Source of the DNA: Dasysyrphus tricinctus
Lineage: Eukaryota > Arthropoda > Insecta > Diptera > Syrphidae
DNA: 64,000 nt
Direction of reading: 5' to 3'
Assembly (NCBI GenBank): GCA_963921185.1
Contig: OY992532.1
Location: forward strand, 32,157,577 to 32,221,576
A program made the translations under genes and the position numbers. The notes beneath the pieces are model-generated. The model saw only the letters and a list, made by a program, of their open reading frames with translations, had not been told where the DNA came from and did no database searches. This document shows, piece after piece, positions 1 to 12,311 of this stretch; position 1 is the stretch's first letter; every line of letters starts with the position of its first letter.

Positions 1-819
1 ATCATATAGTACTGCGCAAGATAAGAACTACTAGCTGTCAGAGGTCAGACACATCTTTTTGTTCCGAATTTAATTTATGTAAGGCAAAACGCCTATGGCA
101 TTATGACTAGCCAGATACCCTCAAACCTAAAACTAAATATATGTTTGCCTAGCCCACATCATTAACAAGGGGTTAATAAGATTTTTTTTTTCAAGTTTAT
201 AGGTGCAAGCAGCTTTTTTTTTACTATTGAATACAAAACGGTGAAATCTATAAGGTATTACTGCATATAATGTAACATGAGTCCAACCGGAAAACTCCAA
301 GGCACATTAACTATTGGCGTCAATATAAAAATTATTCAATTTTAGTTTTTTTTTTGTTCAAGATTTGTTTACGTTTTATGCCTCATGAAGGAAAAATATC
401 AAAATAAATCAAAAAACCATTTGGCCTTAAAATCGTCGCTAAAAACTTTGTTACCAATTAATGAAGTTTTTTTTCATATCAACTTTGCAGTCCGAAATGT
501 CATATTTCCAATTATTGATTTTTACAAAAAAAAACACATTCGAAAAATATTTTTTGTCTGCTCTTGAACCACAGTTTTGTACATTTTGGAGAAGCCCTAT
601 ACTGTAAAAAAAATATACGCATTTTATTACCTTAGAAAAAATCAACCGGGTTAAGTTCGAAAAACACCCGAAATTTTGCTGGCAGCCCTGCTTTTAAGTG
701 CTATAGCTATTACTGCATGTTTAACTTCAATTAACACTGGCCCATTTCTAATGAGGAAAATCTTTAAACAAAATTTTCAGCCAAGCATGTCAAATCAACA
801 TTATTATACAGTGTAGAAG
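1..819. other. AT-rich non-coding sequence
   Basis: I see no recognisable gene, RNA or transposon terminus here. Short reading frames (60-90 codons) contain many lysine, asparagine and phenylalanine codons from A/T runs and resemble no protein I know. Confidence 0.6.
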
Positions 820-1337
820 ATAAACAATAGAGGTCTGCATGAATGTATTCATTTGATCTATTCACACTGTTCCACTACTTCAGTGCACTCAATTTACAAC
901 ACAATTTTAATAAAGTTAACTCACAAAATGAGAACTCATATAAAAAACAAAACCAGTACAACATTCACTCTCTGATAACAGAACGGGTGCAGTGCTTGTT
1001 TCTTTTCTCTTTCGTGGGTGCTTGTAACAAATCAAATGAGTGCACTTCTTTCGCTCTGTATTATTATGAATACTCATATTATAGTTTGAATATTCATAGT
1101 ATGTTTTGAATATTCACAGTTTGTTTGTGAGTGCAATTCTATTGCTATTTGGATTTGATTTTAAAATTGGAGGAAAGGTATATCTATACCATTTAAAGTG
1201 AAAATGTATTTGAATAATGTTAGTTCAATTTTGATCAAATAAAAGATTAAACCTGGATTTTAAAAGACAAAATTTAATTTCACTTAGGAGCTGGCAAATG
1301 ACTCGGGTATTTCAATGGAAAAATATTTCTGGTGGAT

Positions 1338-1359
1338 GGCGGCGCGCGGCGGCGCGCGG
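1338..1359. repeat. GC-only duplicated decamer in hAT element
   Basis: The 10-mer GGCGGCGCGC occurs twice head to tail, giving a 22-bp stretch of only G and C inside a roughly 70% AT neighbourhood. Confidence 0.8.
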
Positions 1360-1478
1360 TATGGTCAATTCAGAACTCTTAATCAATTAAGGTATTAAAA
1401 CCCAAATTATGAGTGATCGATTCAATCTTATAAAAAAATAATTCAAATGCATCTTCAAAGAAAGCCAATGCGGGTATA

Positions 1479-2252
1479 ACCAAAATTGGATTATGAGGGA
1501 TTATAAGTAGGTACATGTATCGTGAAATCGAATATCAAAGTACGGCTGGCAGGTTTTGTTTTAAGCATTTCGGAGGGGTGGGGGTTAAAAAGTTCTTCTT
1601 TTTTTATTTTCAGGATTATAACCACTATAATTAACTAAATTTCTATACCTTAACATCACATTCTTGACGGTCCGATAAATTGAACTCAATATACACTGAG
1701 TTACAAAAAAAGTGGCGCAGTCATACCTTTGGATGTCTTGATATCATTTTGATAATATGCCGCTATGTTTTTACAGAGCTTTATTTTTATTCAGTCTTTT
1801 TTTTATTTTAGATGAATAATTACTTACTTTTATGTTAATAAACAAAACTGTATTAAAAAAACGTGTTTTTTAGATCACACGTGTTTCTTAAATCACTTAA
1901 AAATATTGCAAAATTTCAAGGTGCGCCACTTTTTTTGTAACTCAGTATATAAGCATTTTACGTCAACCTTATCATCCCTTTTTTGAAGATTTTCAACAAA
2001 ACAATAAATCAAAAAAAATAAAGTATCCACAAAAACGCCGATAAGGTTTGCTCAAAAGCCTTAGATAAATTATGGGTCACATTTATCGGATCACCAAGAT
2101 AAACGTCTTGAGACTTAGGGAAAATGACATAATAGGAAAACAAGCTGGTTTGAACCCCCACCCCTACCATAGACTTAGAAAAAAACCTGCCAGACTTTTG
2201 TATTCGATATCACGATAAATGTACCTATAATCCCTCATACTCCGATTTTGGT
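1479..2252. mobile_element. Inverted-repeat element nested in the hAT copy
   Basis: The arm at about 1479-1588 and the arm at about 2152-2252 are imperfect reverse complements over about 100 bp. Shared blocks include ATGAGGGATTATA, a cytosine-rich/guanine-rich block (GGGGTGGGGGTT against its complement) and CTGGCAGGTTTT. No coding frame is visible. This is the structure of a MITE or fold-back element. I could not fix a target duplication. The Tc1-like MITE at 1694-1946 lies between the arms. Confidence 0.72.
1694..1946. mobile_element. Tc1/mariner-type MITE
   Basis: The ends are inverted copies of CTGAGTTACAAAAAAAGTGG followed by CGC, flanked by TA on both sides (1692-1693 and right flank TATA). 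The AAAAAAAGTGGCGC-type TIR and TA target are typical of Tc1-like elements. The interior is about 200 bp, AT-rich and non-coding. Because it lies between the arms of the larger inverted-repeat element, it inserted later. Confidence 0.8.
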
Positions 2253-3162
2253 TCTCCATCTGTTCCCAAAATATGCTGTCGGCTCTTGGTCTATTAGTTA
2301 AACCTTTGTTATGTAAATTTTATAATTTTTTGGAAAATGCGTTACTATGTTTTTGGCGCAAAAACTATGAAAACACTCAGTCCCCTGGCCTCAGGCCCCT
2401 TGCACCTTTGACTGACTGCCATCAGAAATTTTCACTTAATACTGTTTTTCCTTGAAAATATTTACTTGCAAAACAAAAAGCACATTAAAGTTTGTTTATC
2501 TTTATATAATAAAAAACAAAAAAATGGTTTCAATGTCCATTATAGACTTTAAAATCATCCAATCGATGTGCCCCGAACCAGTTTCATAAGAAAGAAAATA
2601 ATACGAAGATGGTGTTAGACATTTGACCACTAAAACAAGGCATTAGGCACATTCGGTCCATTCCTAAAGTCGATTTTAGAATTTCCCATACAAAAACTTC
2701 TTTTCTTTGTCCAACAAATAAATCAAAACGTACCTATTTCTTTTTTAAAACGTAGTAATACACGTTGCGTATCCGCTAATTCAATAAATCTTTACATACA
2801 ACATACATAATTTATATAAATATACAGAAAAACATCATTCCAATACACATTGCTTGCTATTGCTATTGATAAAACACACAGCATTCTCTCAAGACCACCC
2901 AATCTAAATTATGAATATTCACTTTTTTTGTGAGTACACCTGATTCAAATTGTGAATATTCACAAATGAGTATTCATTCTCTTTGGGTACAATGCGCTGT
3001 GGGTTTGTATGAAAATGAATATTCAACTCATATTGTTTCCAAACACCAAGTAGTACACTCATTCTCATTTCAAGAAGTGAGTAGAATGAGTTGAGTGCAG
3101 CAAATATTATTGAATGTCTCAAATCTAGTTTTAAGACATTCATGCAGACCTCTAATAAACAA

Positions 3163-5550
3163 AGTAAAAAATAAATAATACCTATAATGGTTGAATATTG
3201 CCTCTCTCTGCAGATATCACAACCGGACCTCATTAAAATAAAGGAAGATATATTTCAATCTTTCAAAATAGGGATAATATGGACATGGCCTTCAATATTC
3301 CTTTAATTTTATTTTTCCAAAAACAAAAACACATTGCATCCTTATGACCATTAGGGTCTTTAAACAATTTCTAAGAACTGGAACTTGTATAAAGCATCAT
3401 CACCCTTACGGCATCACCATCGACTATATACGACACTCTGTATGACTTTCAAATTCTCTCCAACAGCCTACTAATTGCCTTTGGATAGACTCGAAAAAGG
3501 GTTTGGCTACTCGAAAGAGTGACAACCTTCATTAGTGGACGCTCACTCGCCTCCTCAGTCTCCAGTCCTCCAACTCATACCCTTATGCACATCACTGAAA
3601 TTTTTGGCTCTGCGAGCATCTAACCGAAGTAACAGGACTATACACCTAACAGTTCAATGACATTATACCTATAACTCTACCAAGTTAGCACAGGTGGTGA
3701 ATCTCCTTTGTTCAGTGTGCTCCTCTTTGGTTGTATGGTGTGGTGGCCGCCAGTCAACCGTCAACCCAAACGAAGAAAAAGAAAGACATCGAGAGCCAAC
3801 CGAGCCAACTTGCCAGCCAACAAAACGTTTGAAAAATATATGAGTCCTTTGGGAGTAACGTCTGCAGGTATCCTACCCCCATCTATTACAATATAACATT
3901 TTTTTTTCTGTTGTATATAATTTTTTTTTTCTTATTCTGTTTTGTTCAAGGACTATTTTTGGTGACTATACACTATGAGGGTTAATTTGTCCTTTTTATT
4001 TTTGTCCGATTTTATTGCCGTTTTACTTTAATTCTTTGTCTCATGGCACGCTATATCTATTTTGTATATGTACTCGTACCTTCAGCTCTAGTAGGTATGT
4101 TCAAGCTTTTTAAAGAAGTAACAAGGACAATTTAGTCCTTAATTTTTTTTCTGTGTTGTTAGTCAGACGAAAGGACACAATATATTTTTTTTAATTTCGT
4201 TCCTTTACCGCTCACTCTATACTTTGCCTTTGGTGGGTTACAACTTTTTCGAATTGTTATCACAGGAATTTGCTGCGGAAGGAAAAAAAGAAGACATTAT
4301 GTAGTTAAAGAAGATACACGTTAGGTAAATACTACATGAATAAAATGGCAAGTCACGTTTCTATAGTGAAAATAAGTTTAAAAAAAATATTGACGTTAGG
4401 ATAGGAAAATAAATAGAAAAACTGCAAGAAGCTTAATTGTCCAAACGTCTTCACTTTAGTTGAATGTATTGACAGTTTAACCTTTGATTGTGGTCTTAGA
4501 GCTTAGAACCGTTCCTCGTGGTTAGGTTAATAGTTTGAACTTTTTTTTTACTTGACATGGAGTTTGTACCTACCCACACCCAATTTTAAATGATGAAAGA
4601 ACAAACTCAGTCACATTAATAAAAGACTTCTGTAAGTATAGAATGGAAAATTATTTAAATTGCTTTTTAATAATATTTGAGCAGTTGTATGCAAGTATGT
4701 AAGTTGTTGACTTATCGCTTGGAAATCTAGCTATTGAATGCACATTTTAACATAATTCATTATTATTAAATTTCAAAATAAGAGATATGAACTTATTTGC
4801 ATACTGTCACGACCTTATTGTTTTCAAAATTGCTACCATTCTATAGGTCAAGCTCCAAGCAGGTCTAGGATACTAGGAACATTACCAATTTTTTGTTAAA
4901 TATGTGCCTAGCCTAGGAAGGAGACATTATCTAGTCGAGTGTGTTTGTATTTACTTAATGAATAAAAGAGGAACCAAATGGTGTTGATACACTTTCAGAG
5001 CTTTCTAATCTTGAGTTTGAGAATTTGATTCATTTCAAATAATGTTTTGGACTTGATCTTGAGATAAACTTGAAAAAAAAAAATTTAAAAGAACAAAATG
5101 TCATTCAATGAAAGATGATAGATTTGTTCAAGCTCTTTAGTTTTGACGATAGTGTCTTGACGATTACTGACTTACTTGTTGTAATATATTTTTAATTGCC
5201 AATCTACTTTTATCACTTAAACGATATTAATTTCAGCAACACAATCGTGAAAACATTATATCGTTAACTGATAATCGTTTTACAGAATATGGGCCCTTAA
5301 AGGTTAATCCCCTTAATTTTGATGCTGATAAACTTAATTTTAGAGCATAAACTTTTGATTAAAGGGTTGTCTAATATTGAAAAATGATTTTGGAAAATAA
5401 TGAACACCCTTTTACATATACGTGAATTTCTTATACAAACGTCTTTATGTGAAAAAATTGAAATTGTCTTTTTCACTTATTATTTCAAAGCTCTTTTTAT
5501 CGTTTGATTTAAGCAACTTTTAGCTCATATTCCTGGCTCTGGACCCCTCA
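3163..5550. other. Non-coding sequence, nothing recognised
   Basis: Unique-looking AT-rich DNA. The frame at 3708-3896 (62 codons) spans a slightly GC-richer patch but has no recognisable domain. No RNA genes or paired repeat termini were found. Confidence 0.5.
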
Positions 5551-5553
5551 CCC

Positions 5554-5954
5554 CTGGCACCTCATTCAAGGGGTATTCGCAAAAAAAGAATATCCGATAG
5601 GTATCTAGCTCTATCCAGTTTTTTTCAACAGATTAAGGGAATTCATAAAAAAAGTCTATTGCTGACCAATTACCGAAACTAGCTGACCTTTTGTATAGAA
5701 CTAGATACCATTCAGGAGGTATACCTTTTTCGTACATTGCAGGATCTTGATTTTTTTTTGTTAAATTCATTTCTTAAATGACTCAAATGAGGTGCTTTAA
5801 GGTTTTTTTGTGACCTTGAAACGAACCTTAAAAATGTATAAGAAATTATGGCCGACAATTAACTGAAAATAATTGAATTTTTATCACGATCAAGAGATCT
5901 CTCCGATAGTAAACATTTTTTGCGAATATCCCACAAATGACAAATGAGGTGCCA
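5554..5954. repeat. Element with imperfect terminal inverted repeats
   Basis: The block TGGCACCTCATT...GGTATTCGCAAAAAA (5554-5587) reappears inverted at 5916-5954. Part of the same terminus (TTTTTTGCGAATATCC then GTGCCAGGGGTCCA) also occurs alone at about 13583-13611, so this is a dispersed family rather than a chance hairpin. Non-coding, MITE-like. Confidence 0.6.
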
Positions 5955-6207
5955 AAAATCACAAGTGACCAAAGTTGGGTAATTAGAAGTCCAATTACAT
6001 TACAGGCTTATTACATTGTAATTCAACTGTAGTTCAATTACAGCCCAATTACTGGGTAGTTGCAATTGAAAGTCACAATTACAATTACAGGTAGTTAGTA
6101 ATTTAATTGTAACTACACAAAAGTAATTGAAATGTAATTAAATCAGTAATCAAATAGTAGGTTCAATGTAATTATAAAATGTAAATTAATTTTGTAATTA
6201 AAGTGAT

Positions 6208-6367
6208 GAACTGCTCGGCAGAGGAAGTCCCTACCTTAGGTGGTGCACACAAGTGGAGAATGACTTCTACCAACTTTGAGGCAGTGCGTTACTTGAGGCA
6301 GCTGGCTAGGGACCCAGCTGGCTGGAGGGGCTTGTTGGTTGAGGCTGTAGTCCACCCTGGACTGTGA
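6208..6367 (+). pseudogene. Non-LTR retrotransposon 3' remnant
   Basis: The frame ending at the TGA at 6365-6367 encodes a tail of the form R-Q-L-A-R-D-P-A-G-W-R-G ... V-V-H-P-G-L-stop. This resembles the last residues of many LINE reverse transcriptase proteins, where a D-R-x-x-W-R-x-x-V-x-x-A motif precedes a terminal G-L. Only about 50 codons remain, the upstream frame is closed, and local GC is well above the flanks. I infer a heavily 5'-truncated LINE copy; the family is uncertain. Confidence 0.42.
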
Positions 6368-6369
6368 AC

Positions 6370-8815
6370 GCTATCTTAAGTTAAAGTTAAGACAGCTGGA
6401 AAAAAATTGAATAAGAAATAAAATCCACAACTGGATCGCACGTATTTGCTCTTGTGTTCAAACTGTTTGGAACTTAAGAACTTAAAATATGCAAGTAGAA
6501 AAATATATAAAAAAGTATAACTAAGCATTTTAATCGTTCTTTTAATTTTAAAATCAACAAGTAAAATAGCTTAGTGCTCAAACCCAAGTATGCAATTTTA
6601 TTACTTGAAATAAATAGGAATATATGCAACAAAAAAATTTTAAATAGTTTTAGCGGTTTTCTTAAAAACTAATTTTTATATATAACATTTCAATGGGCCT
6701 TACTAATAATCAAACACTAATGTTGACTATTAACTAACTGAGAGGTTAAAATAAAATGTGGTGCTTAAACAGAATGCTACCAATACACAATTTTACCCTT
6801 TTGCTAACAAAATCCTCAGACTTCCCTTGAATCTACTACAATTTGCATACAATTCCATCAAACAAAACCGCACACTACAATAACACAAGTAAATACGTAG
6901 AAGAAGAAATACACGAATACGCATGCATTGACTCAGGGTCGGCGTGCAATTACACAGTCGTATGATGGGGCGCCTAAGGAAAGAGAAGATTTCAAAAAAA
7001 GAAAACCAAAAAATCATTGAAATGTTTTCGTCATTTTGCCGCACTATAAGAAAGTGTAGAGATTTTAAATCGTTAAAATAGTAAAAAAAAAAGATTTTTA
7101 AGCATACAGAGTGAACACTTGCAATACTTTATTATACAAACATTAATAACACTACATGCGGTGCTGCGTTAAATAATGTAAAAACACATACATATAATAC
7201 GGAGTGAACAATTTTTTCATTTCACAGTAAGTTTTATAATATTCTACATAAAGTTATGTTGAGTGAAGTTTTAAATACATTATCGTAGAATATTTTTAAA
7301 CTGACATAAAACTTCTTGAGGAAGATAAAAAACTGACATGATAAATAGAGCCAACAGCAGAAAGACGTTTAAGAATATTTTATTCAATACGTTGAAATTA
7401 ACTGTACTTCAGGCGCTAAACGGTTTTAAGCGCCTTGCCATCACCAAGAAAAATTAATCCGTCCCGGCTGGACGAGAATTTCTCATTTGACAGATGAATC
7501 ACAGCAAAATCGCTGGGTTGGAATATATTTTTATTTACAACTTAATATGCTCTTTTAAAAGCAAAATATCATGAAATATGGATTTTAAAGTAGTCTACGA
7601 TAATTTGATAAACTAAAAAGAAAAACCATCACTTCACATTACTTTATGTAGAAATATTGGAGAACACTTGTGAAATGTTTGTACACTTTTTGTTTTAGGT
7701 GTTTTTACAGGATTTAGCGTGGCACCGCATGTTATTTTGTATGTTATTCAATAAAGTATTTCAATTGTTCACTAAACTTATATTTTTACACTTTTTTATT
7801 TAGTTTAATAATCTTTTTCACTTGTTTTACGATTTGAAATCTTTCCTTTAGCTCGGCAAAATGACAGATGAATTTCAATTTGTTTTTTTTTTTTTAAGAG
7901 AGGAGATAAGTATTGCCGTATTCTTTTTTAACAGTAACTTTTTCAGTACCATAGTACGTTATTTGTTTGAGGAGTTTGGACGATTTCAATTTTGTTTTAT
8001 GTATAAAGTTTATAAGCATTATACAAGAACATGCATATTTTGAATATACTTCACAATTTTTTGACATTTGTACATATTAGAACGAAATTTCAACGGAAAC
8101 AAATTATTTTCTGTCGATATTTTTCACTGTGATATATAATTTCGCATATTTTGTCAATAGGTATTTTCAGTCTAAATGCTACAATATCAAAAAATTAAAT
8201 TGGTCGAAAGAGAATATCTAATATCTTAAGTCGATCTCGTTTTGTAAATCAGTTTAACTTTGGTTTGGACTAGAAAATTGTTTAAAGTTTATTTTATGGA
8301 TCAGTAATCGATACTGTTGTTTTCATACGTTTTTTGAGACATTTCACTCCAATGATAGGTACATTAAACGACCACCTTCCTGAATTGACAAACAATTTTC
8401 GAAAACATTTATGTATCACTGTGACAAGTAATCCAAAGAGTTACTTAACGTATGTTTACATTGTGTTCAAAGAGCACTCCTAAATGAAATTTGAAATAAA
8501 AACACTCCGCAAACATAATTGGAAACATTAAAACCCTTGGAAGACATATCTATATACAAAAATATCATTGTTTTTTTCTATCAACCCAAAATTAGGCTTT
8601 ATGAAAATACTAATAGGTAAAATTACACAGTAATATTCGAGTAGTATGAAATAGTACTACAGGCAACACTCGCACTGAAATGTCATTTCACATATTAAAG
8701 TTACGACTTTAAACATGGATTTCTGTGTATTAAATTTTGACATTTTGCTAGTCTCTAGTCTGGCAGCTAAATTTATTATTGGTATGTGGTTTTTGTGAAA
8801 TATGGAGTTTTTATT
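6370..8815. other. Non-coding AT-rich stretch with one inverted repeat
   Basis: No gene is recognised. Apart from the inverted-repeat element at 7111-7772, this is A/T-rich with long homopolymer runs. Confidence 0.5.
7111..7772. mobile_element. MITE-like element with about 60-bp inverted ends
   Basis: Left GTGAACACTTGCAATACTTT (7111-7130) and the following block up to ACATGCGGTGC pair, with mismatches, with the reverse complement of 7710-7772. The interior is non-coding. No clear target duplication was found. Confidence 0.62.
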
Positions 8816-8816
8816 T

Positions 8817-9345
8817 AAGCTATAACTTAATTTGATTATTAGTAAGGCCCAATAACATTAAAAAAAAATGGGATGATAATTTTTAGATAATATTAAATAA
8901 CATTTAAAAACTTAGTTAAAAAAAAATTATCAACCCATTTTTGAAATATTGAATTTTCAAAAAGAAATTTAAAATATTTTTTTAAAATCCAAAATTTCAA
9001 ACCTACCGTTAGTAACAATTTTTGGTAATTTTTTTTTTCTACCAAAAGGTACACCATGCCTTATATAACGCACTTGTTTTTTGTTTATCAAAACTGTTGG
9101 AGCCATTTTTGAGATAAATAAAGTTTTCCTTAACGGTTGTATGGAAAGTACCACTATTTTTCAATTTCCCCTCTAGACGATTGTAAAAAAATTTAAATTC
9201 AAAATTTTTAAGAAAATCGCATCATTGGTTTAGGCTGTAGATCCAGATACAAACAGACAGACATATAGAAAGACAGCATTGTGCCACTCACTTTGTTCGT
9301 GTTCTCTATTATCGTTTTTTCATGTTTGATTGTTATCTCAATTTT
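8817..9345. repeat. Dispersed AT-rich repeat family A, copy 1
   Basis: This shares blocks with the copies at 19.1, 31.0, 38.8, 46.6 and 50.5 kb: a 'GAGCC(A/G)TTTTTGAGA' block, a 'GTATGGAAAGTACC' block, and near the end a TTTAGGCTGTAGAT...CAGACAGACAT block followed by TTCTCTATTATCG. Non-coding, with degenerate copies in the same style throughout the window. Confidence 0.65.
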
Positions 9346-9419
9346 TTTTGCACGAATCCAAAACTTCCCTATAGTACCTCAGTACGCAAGTAAAAAATAT
9401 TTTCAAAAGTGTATTCCAA

Positions 9420-10110
9420 GAAAAATCTCATTGTGATTTCAATAAAACTGACACAGGTGATAAGTAAGACAGATTTATAACTGAAACAAATATTTTAAGA
9501 ACAGTGTGCTCAAAAATATGTCAAGGAACAACGAAGTTAATATATTTTTGAAATACCCTGTTTTGAAAATATTTTTTGTGTTTTTCTTAATCCTGTATCA
9601 GGGAAAATGAAGTTGAAAAATGTTGATATATTTTTGAAATACATACATACCTATCTAGCCTATTTTGAAAATAATATTTTCTTTTTTAAAATCTGTTTCA
9701 GCTATCACCTGCATCAATTTCATTGAAATTGCTCATGGAACAACGAAGTTGATATTTTTGTGGAATACACTGTTGAAAATATATTTTTTTTTTTAATTCT
9801 GTTTCAGCTATCACCTGTGTCAATTTCATTAAAATTGATCAAGGGACAACGAGGTTGCAATATGATGACATATTTTTGGAACACCCTGTTTTCAAAATAT
9901 TGTGTCGATTTCGTAGAAATATCTTAAGGAGCAACGAAGTTCCCAGAATTTCGCAACTTTTTTTCGATATTTTTTCCTTCGACACCTTTTCTTGCGGAAC
10001 TTTTACTTTTCGAAACTTTCTCCTTGTGATAATTCGATTTTCGAAACTTTATCTATTCGAAACTCTGGTGGATTCCCAGAGAAAGTGCGTTGTTTGAAAT
10101 CATACTTTCA
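9420..10110. repeat. Degenerate tandem repeat of about 120-130 bp (family D, copy 1)
   Basis: Several imperfect units each contain 'GGAACAACGAAGTT', a 'TTTTTGAAATACCCTGTTTTGAAAATATTTT' type block and 'TTTCAGCTATCACCTG(C/T)(A/G)TCAATTTCATT'. The same unit occurs in the opposite orientation at 58.85-59.31 kb. No intact protein is encoded. Confidence 0.65.
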
Positions 10111-10206
10111 TCGACCTTTAGTGGGACAGCCACGTTCCTCTTGATACAGTAAATGAGAATTTTCTCATCAATGGCTTTGTTTGACATTATCTTATGTGCA
10201 TTTAAC

Positions 10207-10219
10207 TATTTCAATTTAA
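10207..10219. repeat. Left target-site duplication of the ribozyme array
   Basis: TATTTCAATTTAA immediately precedes the first repeat unit and recurs at 13199-13211 immediately after the last. The two or three bases next to the element could belong to either. Confidence 0.75.
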
Positions 10220-10252
10220 TGATTCAAAATAGCTTTTTATGGCCTTTAGTCC

Positions 10253-10331
10253 TACAAATTGGCGTTTCGTTCGGCTTACTCACTTGAACTCATCAGTGAC
10301 ATAGTGAGGGCTTTGTCAGACGCAATTTGTA
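10253..10331 (-). ncRNA. Hammerhead ribozyme, unit 1
   Basis: Read on the minus strand, 79 nt fold completely. Stem III is UACAAAUU + GCG paired with CGC + (bulged C) + AAUUUGUA. The cleavage triplet is GUC, with the cut between 10319 and 10318. Stem I is UGACA/UGUCA with loop AAGCCCUCACUA. The core is CUGAUGA. Stem II is GUUC/GAAC with loop AAGUGAGUAAGCC. GAAA closes the core. All invariant hammerhead core bases are present and the A15.1-U16.1 pair is intact. Loops I and II share a 6-nt Watson-Crick complement (CUCACU with AGUGAG). Stem III is the open stem, so the topology is type III. Activity is inferred, not shown. Confidence 0.95.
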
Positions 10332-10582
10332 TTAAGTTCAGTTCAACTTACTTGAATTTTTCAACGAAAATCCACTGTAAACTATATCCAACAAGATTAG
10401 AATTCCTAATCATTAAGCTGGAAGTTTTTTTGCCCGGGGCCAGGCATAGTTTCTATATAAGAAGGTTTTATAATACAAATTCTATATACTACTGAAATAA
10501 ATCAGCCAAGTAGAAGACTTAGCATTAAGGATTGGACTTGTTGAATTATTGATTCAAAATAGCTTTTTATGGCCTTTAGTCC

Positions 10583-10661
10583 TACAAATTGGCGTTTCGT
10601 TCGGCTTACTCACTTGAACTCATCAGTGACATAGTGAGGGCTTTGTCAGACGCAATTTGTA
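10583..10661 (-). ncRNA. Hammerhead ribozyme, unit 2
   Basis: The sequence is identical to unit 1 over the 79-nt motif. Predicted cleavage is between 10649 and 10648. Confidence 0.94.
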
Positions 10662-10912
10662 TTAAGTTCAGTTCAACTTACATGAATTTTTCAACGAAAA
10701 TCCACTGTAAACTATATCCAACAAGATTAGAATTCCTAATCATTAAGCTGGAAGTTTTTTTGCCCGGGGCCAGGCATAGTTTCTATATAAGAAGGTTTTA
10801 TAATACAAATTCTATATACTACTGAAATAAATCAGCCAAGTAGAAGACTTAGCATTAAGGATTGGACTTGTTGAATTATTGATTCAAAATAGCTTTTTAT
10901 GGCCTTTGGTCC

Positions 10913-10991
10913 TACAAATTGGCGTTTCGTTCGGCTTACTCACTTGAACTCATCAGTGACATAGTGAGGGCTTTGTCAGACGCAATTTGTA
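10913..10991 (-). ncRNA. Hammerhead ribozyme, unit 3
   Basis: The motif is identical to unit 1. The flanking base 3' of the motif is the G variant (GGCCTTTGGTCC). Predicted cleavage is between 10979 and 10978. Confidence 0.94.
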
Positions 10992-11242
10992 TTAAGTTCA
11001 GTTCAACTTACATGAATTTTTCAACGAAAATCCACTGTAAACTATATCCAACAAGATTAGAATTCCTAATCATTAAGCTGGAAGTTTTTTTGCCCGGGGC
11101 CAGGCATAGTTTCTATATAAGAAGGTTTTATAATACAAATTCTATATACTACTGAAATAAATCAGCCAAGTAGAAGACTTAGCATTAAGGATTGGACTTG
11201 TTGAATTATTGATTCAAAATAGCTTTTTATGGCCTTTAGTCC

Positions 11243-11321
11243 TACAAATTGGCGTTTCGTTCGGCTTACTCACTTGAACTCATCAGTGACATAGTGAGGG
11301 CTTTGTCAGACGCAATTTGTA
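11243..11321 (-). ncRNA. Hammerhead ribozyme, unit 4
   Basis: The motif is identical to unit 1, with the A variant outside it. Predicted cleavage is between 11309 and 11308. Confidence 0.94.
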
Positions 11322-11572
11322 TTAAGTTCAGTTCAACTTACATGAATTTTTCAACGAAAATCCACTGTAAACTATATCCAACAAGATTAGAATTCCTAAT
11401 CATTAAGCTGGAAGTTTTTTTGCCCGGGGCCAGGCATAGTTTCTATATAAGAAGGTTTTATAATACAAATTCTATATACTACTGAAATAAATCAGCCAAG
11501 TAGAAGACTTAGCATTAAGGATTGGACTTGTTGAATTATTGATTCAAAATAGCTTTTTATGGCCTTTGGTCC

Positions 11573-11651
11573 TACAAATTGGCGTTTCGTTCGGCTTACT
11601 CACTTGAACTCATCAGTGACATAGTGAGGGCTTTGTCAGACGCAATTTGTA
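11573..11651 (-). ncRNA. Hammerhead ribozyme, unit 5
   Basis: The motif is identical to unit 1, with the G variant outside it as in unit 3. Predicted cleavage is between 11639 and 11638. Confidence 0.94.
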
Positions 11652-11902
11652 TTAAGTTCAGTTCAACTTACATGAATTTTTCAACGAAAATCCACTGTAA
11701 ACTATATCCAACAAGATTAGAATTCCTAATCATTAAGCTGGAAGTTTTTTTGCCCGGGGCCAGGCATAGTTTCTATATAAGAAGGTTTTATAATACAAAT
11801 TCTATATACTACTGAAATAAATCAGCCAAGTAGAAGACTTAGCATTAAGGATTGGACTTGTTGAATTATTGATTCAAAATAGCTTTTTATGGCCTTTAGT
11901 CC

Positions 11903-11981
11903 TACAAATTGGCGTTTCGTTCGGCTTACTCACTTGAACTCATCAGTGACATAGTGAGGGCTTTGTCAGACGCAATTTGTA
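11903..11981 (-). ncRNA. Hammerhead ribozyme, unit 6
   Basis: The motif is identical to unit 1. Predicted cleavage is between 11969 and 11968. Confidence 0.94.
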
Positions 11982-12232
11982 TTAAGTTCAGTTCAACTTA
12001 CATGAATTTTTCAACGAAAATCCACTGTAAACTATATCCAACAAGATTAGAATTCCTAATCATTAAGCTGGAAGTTTTTTTGCCCGGGGCCAGGCATAGT
12101 TTCTATATAAGAAGGTTTTATAATACAAATTCTATATACTACTGAAATAAATCAGCCAAGTAGAAGACTTAGCATTAAGGATTGGACTTGTTGAATTATT
12201 GATTCAAAATAGCTTTTTATGGCCTTTAGTCC

Positions 12233-12311
12233 TACAAATTGGCGTTTCGTTCGGCTTACTCACTTGAACTCATCAGTGACATAGTGAGGGCTTTGTCAGA
12301 CGCAATTTGTA
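12233..12311 (-). ncRNA. Hammerhead ribozyme, unit 7
   Basis: The motif is identical to unit 1. This unit carries a 4-bp insertion in a TATATA tract near 12468, well outside the ribozyme, which makes the step to unit 8 334 bp. Predicted cleavage is between 12299 and 12298. Confidence 0.94.

Larger units (their letters stand above)
828..3154. mobile_element. Non-autonomous hAT-superfamily element with nested insertions
   Basis: The left end TAGAGGTCTGCATGAATG (828-845) recurs inverted at 3137-3154. Both ends are flanked by the perfect 8-bp direct repeat ATAAACAA (820-827 and 3155-3162). An 8-bp target duplication with a short TIR is the signature of hAT transposition. Both subterminal zones (about 1050-1130 and 2905-3030) hold many copies of the palindrome-like TGAATATTCA and related GAATATTCAC motifs, as hAT subterminal repeats do. 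No transposase frame is visible, so it depended on a relative. Two further inverted-repeat elements are nested inside it. Confidence 0.88.
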
